Shown: positions 1 through 5,108 of the stretch, piece after piece
Layout of the letters: every line of letters starts with the position of its first letter
How positions within the stretch are numbered: position 1 is the stretch's first letter
Assembly: GCA_002433675.1 (NCBI GenBank)
Contig: DJIP01000112.1
Location: 1-7,209, forward strand
Direction of reading: 5' to 3'
Source of the DNA: Halomonas halophila
GTDB lineage: Bacteria; Pseudomonadota; Gammaproteobacteria; Pseudomonadales; Halomonadaceae
DNA length: 7,209 nt
Made by a program: the position numbers and the translations under genes
Notes under the pieces: generated by a model
The model's input: only the letters and a program-made list of their open reading frames with translations
The model's database searches: none
Told to the model about the DNA's origin: nothing

Positions 1-45
1 CGCTCTCGACAAGGGCAGCGTCAGCGCGATCCTTTCATAGCTCAT
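1..45 (-). CDS. TRAP transporter large permease (DctM type), N-terminal fragment
   Basis: Only the first 15 codons are in the window, reading MSYERIALTLPLSRA on the minus strand; the rest lies to the left. The ATG at 45-43 overlaps the TGA stop of the small permease in an ATGA arrangement, typical of translationally coupled dctQ-dctM pairs. TRAP large subunits carry the 12-helix transport path and often begin with a short stretch like M-S/T-Y-E-x-I-A-L before the first helix. The identity rests mainly on gene order and this short start, not on a domain match. No substrate-binding protein (DctP) gene is visible on this side; it may lie beyond the large subunit. Confidence 0.65.
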   Translation of the reverse strand, partial: MSYERIALTLPLSRA

Positions 46-590
46 CGATCGCCCTCCCCGTCCTTCTCCCCCTCGGTTTGCTCGAGCGGGTGTCCTCTCA
101 GCACGGCGATATCCTTGAACAGGGTCGAGAGGCACTGGGCGAGCATCAGCGCCACCCCCAGGGTCATGACGATCTTGATCGGCGCTAGCGGCGGCGCCCA
201 GGAGCTGTAGTTGGTCTCGCCGTACTTGATCGCGTAGCTGGTACTGGAGATGCCGCCGGCCAGCAGGGTGGCGAGGAACACCAGCAACAGCAGCATGGTC
301 AGGACGTCGCTCACGGCCTTGGCCCGTGGCGACAGTCGGGTATAGAAGAGATCCATGCGCACATGGTCGTCGAGCTGCATGGAGTAGGCGCCGCCCAGCA
401 GAAAGTAGGCGACCATCAGGAACTGCGAGACCTCGACACCCCAGATCAACGGCCGATCGAACAGGGTGCGCGAGAGCGAGGCGTAGAGCAGAACCCCGAT
501 CATCACGAAGATCAGGTACATGACGATACGACCGATACGCCGATTGAATCGGTCCACGTAGCGGACGTAGAGACGAATGGCTGCCGGCAT
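42..590 (-). CDS. TRAP transporter small permease (DctQ type)
   Basis: Small membrane subunit of a tripartite ATP-independent periplasmic transporter. It pairs with the large permease to import an organic acid, or similar solute, delivered by a periplasmic binding protein and driven by an ion gradient. From ATG 590 it has 182 residues with four hydrophobic segments near residues 22-41, 54-71, 94-113 and 137-156. Between segments 1 and 2 is the family pattern W-G-V-E, followed after segment 2 by a short polar stretch D-D-H-V-R-M-D. The C-terminal tail is acidic. The start is uncertain: ATG 590 gives the M-P-x-A-I-R-L-Y beginning I recall from related proteins, but an AGGAG at 616-620 sits seven bases before an in-frame TTG at 608-606, which would add six residues. 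The frame stays open to 752, but that extension does not look like a TRAP protein. The substrate cannot be read from this subunit. The gene is followed by dctM with a 4-base overlap and preceded by a same-strand LysR gene. Confidence 0.9.
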   Translation of the reverse strand: MPAAIRLYVRYVDRFNRRIGRIVMYLIFVMIGVLLYASLSRTLFDRPLIWGVEVSQFLMVAYFLLGGAYSMQLDDHVRMDLFYTRLSPRAKAVSDVLTMLLLLVFLATLLAGGISSTSYAIKYGETNYSSWAPPLAPIKIVMTLGVALMLAQCLSTLFKDIAVLRGHPLEQTEGEKDGEGDR

Positions 591-615
591 GGGCGCCCCC
601 GGACGCAAGAGGAAT

Positions 616-620
616 CTCCT
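616..620 (-). promoter_or_regulatory. Ribosome binding site that may favour a TTG start for dctQ
   Basis: The minus strand reads AGGAG here, followed by seven bases and then TTG at 608-606 in the dctQ frame. The ATG at 590 is 25 bases away, too far for this site to serve it; that ATG has only a weak G-run in front. This is the main evidence for a TTG start. Confidence 0.5.
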
Positions 621-651
621 GAGTCTTGGCCCAGCCTGGGCGGACGTGCCA

Positions 652-668
652 GTTGCATCGACTTCAAC
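652..668. promoter_or_regulatory. Candidate LysR-type operator (second dyad) upstream of dctQ
   Basis: A perfect four-base dyad GTTG-N9-CAAC that also satisfies the LysR-box rule T-N11-A. Its centre is about 28 bases, close to three helical turns, from the stronger dyad at 681-695. The likely ligand is the LysR regulator encoded immediately upstream on the same strand. Short dyads like this can occur by chance, so the paired arrangement is the better argument. Confidence 0.3.
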
Positions 669-680
669 GACGTGATGACT

Positions 681-695
681 ATCGAAGCTTTCGAT
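681..695. promoter_or_regulatory. Candidate LysR-type operator (ATC-N9-GAT dyad) upstream of dctQ
   Basis: A 15-base inverted repeat, ATCGAA-GCT-TTCGAT, with perfect six-base arms. It fits the ATC-N9-GAT and T-N11-A patterns known for LysR-family binding sites. It lies in the gap between the LysR gene and dctQ. On the minus strand it falls between a possible -35 (TTGAGC, just upstream) and a possible -10 (GATAGT, overlapping its end), with a short 15-base spacer. This is the best candidate for the site where the adjacent regulator acts on the TRAP genes. Confidence 0.45.
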
Positions 696-739
696 ACTGC
701 TCAAGCAAAGTGCAGAGAAAAGCAGCCACTGCACCGAAA

Positions 740-765
740 CCGGCCATGACACTGGCCATCGCCGG
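740..765 (-). terminator. Weak hairpin just after the LysR gene
   Basis: GGCCA (742-746) and TGGCC (753-757) form a five-base stem with a six-base loop, and CCGGC/GCCGG (740-744 and 761-765) offers a competing pairing. It lies 9-36 bases after the LysR stop. There is no clear T-run, only GGTTTCGG, so this could be a weak terminator, an attenuator or nothing. It leaves open whether LysR and dctQ share a transcript. Confidence 0.2.
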
Positions 766-773
766 GAAGATCC

Positions 774-1733
774 TCAGATGGCAGTGACGATCTGCTCCTC
801 GACCCAGGGCAGTTCCTCGGTGAGCGTGGCGCGAAAGTCGCCGTCCAGCAGGCGGCGAGCGTCCCGCGCCAGCTGCCCGGGCAGGCCACCGAGTTCGTCG
901 CGCCTGGCGACCAGCGTCAGCGAGCGCTTGAGCGGCGCCAGCGGCAGCGCTTCGATGCGCACCCGGAGCTGATCGAGCCCCGCCTGATACAGGCACAGCG
1001 GGGTCGTCACGGTAAAGCCGACACCGTCGCTCACCGCCTTGAGCAAGGCGCAGGTGTTGTCCAGGTGCAGCCGCGCCGGCAGCTCCACTCCGGCCAGGCG
1101 CAGGTGGCGCTCGATACTCTGGCCGATCAGCGACTGCGGCACGTAGCGCACGAAGTCGAGCTGACGCGACAGCCAGCGCAGATTATCGGCCGGCCCCGTC
1201 CAGCTCGCCGGCAACACCAGCACAAAGGGCTCGTCTAGCACCCTGTGACGCTCCAGACCGTCGTAGTTCTCGAGCCGATCGTCGGAGATGATCACGTCCA
1301 CGTGCCGGGTCAGCAGCGAGTGGCCGTGCATGTGCGAGAGTCCGGTGGTCAGGGTGTAGTCGCGGGTGTGACGACGGATGACATCGATCAGCGGCTTGCC
1401 CACGGCGGTGGCTAGCGAATCCACCAGCGCCAGGCGCATCTGATGAAGCTGGCCAAAGGCCCCGGTGATCAGTTCACGGCGGGTATCCCGAGCCTCGCCC
1501 AGCAGACGGCGGGCACGGTCATAAAAGAAACGTCCGGCGCTGGTGGGCTCCAATGGCCGCGAGCGGCGCTCGAACAGCGCCAGCCCCAGGCTCTCTTCCA
1601 GGGTCGCCAGGCAGTGCGACACCGACGACTGGGTCAGGCCGAGCGCCTCGGCGGCGGCACTCTGGCTACCGCGCTCCAGGGTCTCGACGAAGATTTCCAT
1701 ACTGCGCAGGTCGAAGCCGAAGCCATTCTTCAT
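774..1733 (-). CDS. LysR-family transcriptional regulator next to TRAP permease genes
   Basis: A 319-residue protein of normal LysR length. Residues about 10-67 form the winged helix-turn-helix: S-M-E-I-F-V-E-T at the start, A-A-A-E-A-L-G-L-T-Q-S-S-V-S-H in the recognition region, then L-E-E-S-L-G-L-A-L-F-E-R-R. A linker helix follows at about 68-92, and the remainder is the two-lobed effector-binding domain. The start is well supported: GAGGAG at 1744-1739 lies five bases before ATG 1733. The gene is on the same strand as dctQ/dctM, 165-183 bases upstream of them, and diverges from traX. By position it probably controls uptake of the TRAP substrate, perhaps through the dyads at 681-695 and 652-668, and may also influence traX. 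The effector is unknown. I do not recognise a specific named ortholog. Confidence 0.93.
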   Translation of the reverse strand: MKNGFGFDLRSMEIFVETLERGSQSAAAEALGLTQSSVSHCLATLEESLGLALFERRSRPLEPTSAGRFFYDRARRLLGEARDTRRELITGAFGQLHQMRLALVDSLATAVGKPLIDVIRRHTRDYTLTTGLSHMHGHSLLTRHVDVIISDDRLENYDGLERHRVLDEPFVLVLPASWTGPADNLRWLSRQLDFVRYVPQSLIGQSIERHLRLAGVELPARLHLDNTCALLKAVSDGVGFTVTTPLCLYQAGLDQLRVRIEALPLAPLKRSLTLVARRDELGGLPGQLARDARRLLDGDFRATLTEELPWVEEQIVTAI

Positions 1734-1862
1734 GGCGTCTCCTCGGTGATGATGTTGTTATTGTCGCGGCGCTGTTGTCGGCTCTTGCAGGGGCTCGCCC
1801 AGGGATCCTAGACCCGGTGCTGATCCTGGTCGGTGTCGAAGCTCTACTCTGACTCCTGCGGA

Positions 1863-1883
1863 ACTTGTCGGCCCGGCACAAGT
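1863..1883. promoter_or_regulatory. Inverted repeat in the traX leader
   Basis: ACTTGT-N9-ACAAGT, a perfect six-base dyad whose right edge is 33 bases before the traX start codon. It could be a protein-binding site, for example for the divergent LysR regulator, although it does not give a classic symmetric T-N11-A box. It could also be a GC-rich-loop hairpin in the traX leader RNA. No convincing -35/-10 pair was found for either gene in the 183-base gap 1734-1916; TTGCAG at 1785-1790 with TAGACC at 1809-1814 is the closest plus-strand match and is poor. Confidence 0.35.
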
Positions 1884-1916
1884 CTACCCTGGCAAGCCGA
1901 ACAACAGGGAAGTCCG

Positions 1917-2717
1917 ATGACCTACGTCGCCAGCGCCAGCTACCACGAACGACCGTCCTCCCACTGGACCGGCTGGGGCCAGTGGATCGCGCTTGTCACC
2001 ATGACACTGGACCACCTGGCACGCTACCTGGCCACCGACGCCTGGCACCTTGGCTGGGTCGACTCGAGCGTGGGCCGTATCGCCTTTCCCCTGTTCGCCG
2101 GCATGGTCGCCTGGCACGGCCTGTTCAACACCCGTGATCCGCTGCGCTACGCACGCCGGGTGATGATCATCGGATTGCTGGCCCAGTTACCCTACCAACT
2201 GATGCCCCGCGAGGCGCTGTTTCAGCTCAACATCTGCTTTACCCTGGCGCTCGGGCTGATGGCCGGCCACTGGCTGGAACAACTGACCCGGCGCCAGGAA
2301 GCCGGAGAACTCGGCCATGTACGCCTGGCGCTGGAAACCCTCGGCGTGGCGACCGGCTGGTACTTTGCCGGCTTCTGGGTCGAATACGGCCACCATGGCC
2401 TGTTGCTGGTGCCGTTCTTCATGCTCGGCATGGGCCAGCTCCATCGTACCGACGACGCCCTGCTCTCGCGCCTGCTGGCGGTGGTCGGCTGCCTGCCGCT
2501 GCTGTTGGTAGCAGGCATGATGAACAGCTCCGACATGGCCAAGTCGGTGACCGTGGCCACGGTACTGGCGGTGCTGCTGCTGGCCGCTGGTGCTCACCGG
2601 CTATGCCGCGCGCCCGGCATCGTCATGCCGCGGCGAATGTGGCTCGCATGGTATCCGGCCCACTTCGCGGTGATCGCCGCCATTCTGTTGTGGACCGGCA
2701 ACGCCCAGATCATGTGA
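1917..2717 (+). CDS. TraX-family membrane protein
   Basis: An integral membrane protein of 266 residues with the TraX family's order of motifs: I-A-L-V-T-M-T-L-D-H near residues 24-33, G-R-I-A-F-P-L-F-A at 53-61, N-T-R-D-P-L-R-Y-A-R-R at 71-81, Q-L-P-Y-Q at 90-94, L-N-I-C-F-T-L-A-L-G at 104-113, E-Y-G-H-H-G-L at 156-162 and Y-P-A-H-F near the C terminus (246-250). TraX of the F plasmid acetylates the N terminus of pilin. Chromosomal relatives are common and mostly uncharacterised, so the substrate here is unknown. The ATG at 1917 is chosen because AGGGA (1906-1910) lies six bases before it and the family motifs begin soon after. An upstream in-frame GTG at 1833 would add 28 residues unlike the family. 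No pilus or conjugation gene is nearby. The gene converges with yeiE. Confidence 0.85.
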   Translation: MTYVASASYHERPSSHWTGWGQWIALVTMTLDHLARYLATDAWHLGWVDSSVGRIAFPLFAGMVAWHGLFNTRDPLRYARRVMIIGLLAQLPYQLMPREALFQLNICFTLALGLMAGHWLEQLTRRQEAGELGHVRLALETLGVATGWYFAGFWVEYGHHGLLLVPFFMLGMGQLHRTDDALLSRLLAVVGCLPLLLVAGMMNSSDMAKSVTVATVLAVLLLAAGAHRLCRAPGIVMPRRMWLAWYPAHFAVIAAILLWTGNAQIM

Positions 2718-2813
2718 CGATACCCGCCACCGGCGACACGCAGATCATGTAGCAGCTCCGGCCGCGCCCTGATCCCTCACCACCCGACCAGAGATCGGCA
2801 TCGGCTGGACTCG
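2718..2813. other. Short intergenic gap between convergent traX and yeiE
   Basis: These 96 bases separate two stop codons facing each other. No hairpin with a T-run was found, so terminators for the two genes are not evident here. The ten bases CAGATCATGT that span the end of traX (2706-2715) are repeated exactly at 2741-2750. Confidence 0.5.
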
Positions 2814-3761
2814 CTAGGCATCCACTGCTGGCAGCACAAAGCGGCTTCTCTGTTCCATCAAGAAGACCTTGAAGGCCTGCCAGGCCGGGCTGCGATAGCG
2901 ATCCGGATGCCACACCAGCGAGAAGTGACGGGTCAGCGGCAGGTCATGTGACAGTGCCAGCAACTCTCCTCGTTCGAGCTCCCCCCGCACGCTCAGGTGC
3001 GATAGGCAACCCAGTCCCAAACCCGCCGCCACGGCCTGCTTGATCGCCTCGTGCTGGCCCAGCTCCATGCGCACCTTGAGCCTCGGCACTCGGGGCAGTA
3101 CCGCCGCCTCGAGTACCTCCCGGCTGCCGGAGCCGATCTCGCGCAGGATCCACGGTTGCTCGACCAGATCAGCATCCTCGACCCGGCCCTTGGCCACCAG
3201 CGGATGTCCGGGCGCGCAGACGATCACCATATGGTCTTCGCACCACACTTCGCTGGCGAGTCCCGGCTCGTGACAGCGCCCCTCGATCATCCCCAAGTCG
3301 GCGTCGAAGCGCTGTACCTCGGAGATCACCTCGCCGGTATTGCGCAGCCTCAGGCGCAGGTCGACCCCCGGGTGCAGTCCGCCGAATTCCCCGGCCAGCG
3401 GCGGCAATAGATAGGTGCCGATGGTGGCGCTGGCGGAGATCGCCAGGCTGCCGTGGAGCTCGTCTCCCGGTTCCTCGGCGGCGGCGATCAGCTCGCCCAG
3501 GTCATCGAGCAGCTGTTCGGCGCGCGGCAGCAGCCGATGGCCCATGTCGTTCAGGCCAAGCCGGCGCCCCGGACGTTCGAACAGGGTGACACCAAGTTGA
3601 CGCTCCAGGTCCGCCAGCGCCTGGCTGGTCGCCGACTGAGAAAGGCTCAGTTGCCTGGCCGCGGCGCTGACGGTCCCCAGCCGGGCCACCGCCACGAAGA
3701 CCTCGAGCTGACGCAGGGTGATATGGGAGCGGGCGGGACTGTCTGGCGAGAAACTCATCAC
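2814..3761 (-). CDS. yeiE: YeiE-like LysR-family regulator
   Basis: A 315-residue LysR regulator closely resembling Escherichia coli YeiE. The DNA-binding domain (about residues 14-72) starts H-I-T-L-R-Q-L-E-V-F and contains S-Q-S-A-T-S-Q-A-L-A-D-L-E-R-Q-L-G. The effector domain carries stretches typical of YeiE: S-A-T-I-G-T-Y-L-L-P (111-120), G-M-I-E-G-R-C-H (157-164), P-W-I-L-R-E-I-G-S-G-S-R-E (203-215) and M-E-L-G-Q-H-E-A-I-K (232-241). It is divergent from yeiH, the same arrangement as in enterobacteria, where YeiE is tied to the yeiH gene and reported in sulfite response. It therefore probably controls yeiH and itself through the shared intergenic region. The first codon is GTG at 3761 or the adjacent ATG at 3758; neither has a clear Shine-Dalgarno site. 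Confidence 0.9.
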   Translation of the reverse strand: MMSFSPDSPARSHITLRQLEVFVAVARLGTVSAAARQLSLSQSATSQALADLERQLGVTLFERPGRRLGLNDMGHRLLPRAEQLLDDLGELIAAAEEPGDELHGSLAISASATIGTYLLPPLAGEFGGLHPGVDLRLRLRNTGEVISEVQRFDADLGMIEGRCHEPGLASEVWCEDHMVIVCAPGHPLVAKGRVEDADLVEQPWILREIGSGSREVLEAAVLPRVPRLKVRMELGQHEAIKQAVAAGLGLGCLSHLSVRGELERGELLALSHDLPLTRHFSLVWHPDRYRSPAWQAFKVFLMEQRSRFVLPAVDA

Positions 3762-3822
3762 TGTGCTCGACGGTTGCAGGGAAAGTCGCAGGGAGGCGAC
3801 ATCGGTTCCTATATCGGCTCAG

Positions 3823-3828
3823 CTTATA
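3823..3828 (-). promoter_or_regulatory. Possible -10 element for yeiE
   Basis: The minus strand reads TATAAG, a good match to TATAAT, about 62 bases upstream of the yeiE start. A -35 at normal spacing (TTATCG, 3852-3847) is weak. The element overlaps the left arm of the inverted repeat at 3826-3842, which would suit autoregulation. Confidence 0.35.
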
Positions 3829-3842
3829 ACAGGTTTCGTTAT
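3826..3842. promoter_or_regulatory. Inverted repeat, candidate YeiE operator 1
   Basis: ATAAC-N7-GTTAT, a perfect five-base dyad in the AT-rich centre of the yeiE-yeiH gap. It overlaps a possible yeiE -10. The position between a LysR regulator and its divergent target suggests a YeiE site, but the spacing is not the textbook T-N11-A. Confidence 0.4.
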
Positions 3843-3853
3843 TACACGATAAT
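3841..3853. promoter_or_regulatory. Inverted repeat, candidate YeiE operator 2
   Basis: ATTA-N5-TAAT, a four-base dyad overlapping the end of the preceding repeat by two bases, with a centre about 13 bases from it. TTAT-N6-ATAA is an alternative reading of the same bases (3839-3852). Overlapping dyads of this kind could mark a multi-dimer LysR binding region, but AT-rich sequence produces such pairs easily. Confidence 0.3.
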
Positions 3854-3872
3854 CATCTGATATATCCACGCC

Positions 3873-3878
3873 TAAAAT
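3873..3878 (+). promoter_or_regulatory. Possible -10 element for yeiH
   Basis: TAAAAT, one mismatch from TATAAT, 87 bases before the yeiH start. The -35 window at 17-base spacing (3850-3855, TAATCA) is poor, which is common at activator-dependent promoters. Confidence 0.3.
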
Positions 3879-3946
3879 CTCCCTATCGAACCGACGCCTC
3901 AGGCTCCACTCGAACGAGCCGGTCGCGGCGATACCCTGATACGAAG

Positions 3947-3951
3947 AGGAG
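3947..3951 (+). promoter_or_regulatory. Ribosome binding site of yeiH
   Basis: AGGAG followed by eight bases and the ATG at 3960. It fixes the yeiH start. Confidence 0.8.
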
Positions 3952-3959
3952 ATCCGTCC

Positions 3960-4970
3960 ATGTGGCAAGGACTTGCGCTATGCGCACTATTGACGCTGGC
4001 CGGGCAGGCCATCAGCCGGCTGCCCGGTATCGCCGACGCCGGCGTCAGTCCGCTGGTGTTCGCCCTGCTGCTGGGCATCGTCGTCGGTAATCTGCCGCTC
4101 AGGCGCACCGTCGAGGGTGCCCAGCCGGGTCTCGCCTTCGCTACCCGCTGGCTGCTGCGCGGCGGCATCGTGCTGTTCGGCCTGTCGTTGACCTTCGCGC
4201 AGGTGGTCGGGCTCGGGCCCAAGGTACTGCTGCTGGATGCGCTGATCATCACCGCGGTGCTGCTGGTCGGCTACCAGATCGGCACCCGGGTGCTCGGCAT
4301 GGACCGCGAGACCACCCTGCTGACCAGTGCCGGCAGCGCCATCTGCGGCGCCGCTGCGGTGCTCGCCACCGAGTCGACCATTCGCTCGAAGCCGGCAGCG
4401 GCGTCCATGGCGGTGGCCACGGTGGTGCTGTTTGGCTCCCTGGCCATGCTGACCTACCCGCTGCTGTATCCGTGGCTGGGCATGGACGAAGGACTATTCG
4501 GGGTCTATATCGGCGCTACCGTGCATGAGGTGGCCCAGGTGGTCGCCGCCGGCGACGCCGTGGGACCCGACGCCCTGGCCAACGCGGTCATCGTCAAGCT
4601 GGTGCGGGTGATGCTGCTGGTGCCCTTCCTGCTGGTGGTCGGCCAATGGTGGCTGCGTCAACCGACCCTGGACGGCGCCGAGGCAAGCGGTCAGGGCGCA
4701 CACAAGGCCAAGCTGGTGATCCCCTGGTTTGCCCTGGGCTTTATCGCCATGGTCGGCGTCAACAGCGTCGTCACCCTGCCCGCACCGCTACACTCGGGCC
4801 TGGTGCTGGCCGGCCAGATCGCGCTGACCATGGCCATGGCCGCACTCGGCATCAACACCCGGATGTCGCGCCTCAAGGCACTCGGCGTCAAGCCCTTCCT
4901 GCTCGCCCTGATCCTGTTTGTGCTGCTGGTGGTCGGTGGCGGAGTGGCCAGCGCCCTGCTGATGGGCTGA
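3960..4970 (+). CDS. yeiH: YeiH/UPF0324-family membrane protein (putative sulfate/sulfite exporter family)
   Basis: A 336-residue polytopic inner-membrane protein, normal length for the family, with roughly ten hydrophobic segments. Family signatures are present: S-P-L-V-F-A-L-L-L-G-I near residues 30-40, L-R-G-G-I-V-L-F-G-L-S-L at 66-77, G-S-A-I-C-G-A-A-A at 125-133, G-A-T-V-H-E-V-A-Q-V at 185-194, K-L-V-R-V-M-L-L-V-P at 213-222 and A-A-L-G-I-N-T at 294-300. UPF0324 proteins are annotated as putative sulfate exporters. The association with YeiE suggests export or tolerance of sulfite or a related anion, which is inference here. The soluble loop near 232-250 is poorly conserved and variable in the family. 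The start is backed by AGGAG eight bases upstream. A strong hairpin terminator follows at 5009-5036. Confidence 0.92.
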   Translation: MWQGLALCALLTLAGQAISRLPGIADAGVSPLVFALLLGIVVGNLPLRRTVEGAQPGLAFATRWLLRGGIVLFGLSLTFAQVVGLGPKVLLLDALIITAVLLVGYQIGTRVLGMDRETTLLTSAGSAICGAAAVLATESTIRSKPAAASMAVATVVLFGSLAMLTYPLLYPWLGMDEGLFGVYIGATVHEVAQVVAAGDAVGPDALANAVIVKLVRVMLLVPFLLVVGQWWLRQPTLDGAEASGQGAHKAKLVIPWFALGFIAMVGVNSVVTLPAPLHSGLVLAGQIALTMAMAALGINTRMSRLKALGVKPFLLALILFVLLVVGGGVASALLMG

Positions 4971-5008
4971 CGGGGTCGACAGAGCGGGCATGAACCCGAT
5001 ACACAGCA

Positions 5009-5036
5009 AAGAAGGCGGCCCTGCGGCCGCCTTCTT
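5009..5036. terminator. Hairpin terminator between yeiH and the BMP-protein gene
   Basis: A perfect 12-base stem, AAGAAGGCGGCC (5009-5020) with its complement (5025-5036), closed by the four-base loop CTGC. The A- and T-rich ends of the stem and its place between two convergent genes suggest it acts in both directions. The T-run is short on either strand (CTTCTT at the plus-strand end, CTTCTTTG on the minus strand). Confidence 0.85.
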
Positions 5037-5078
5037 GCGTGGTGCTGATCCGTCATTGAGCAGCCATCGGCTCGCCCG

Positions 5079-5104
5079 CTCGACTTGCCCCCTCGACGTG
5101 CCCC
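5079..5104. repeat. Two-copy 13-base tandem repeat
   Basis: CTCGACTTGCCCC is followed directly by CTCGACGTGCCCC, differing at one base. It sits just past the stop codon of the BMP gene. It is too short to imply a function and is probably a local slippage duplication. Confidence 0.6.
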
Positions 5105-5108
5105 CTTG

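Noticed and set aside
363..749. A 128-codon plus-strand frame opposite dctQ.
   Set aside because: It is antisense to a well-supported four-helix TRAP subunit and its translation is low-complexity in character with no ribosome site.
591..752. N-terminal extension of the dctQ frame up to 752.
   Set aside because: The extra residues do not resemble TRAP small permeases, overlap the likely promoter and operator region, and good starts exist at 608 and 590.
1833..1916. N-terminal extension of traX to an upstream GTG.
   Set aside because: The added 28 residues are unlike TraX proteins, and AGGGA is correctly spaced for ATG 1917.
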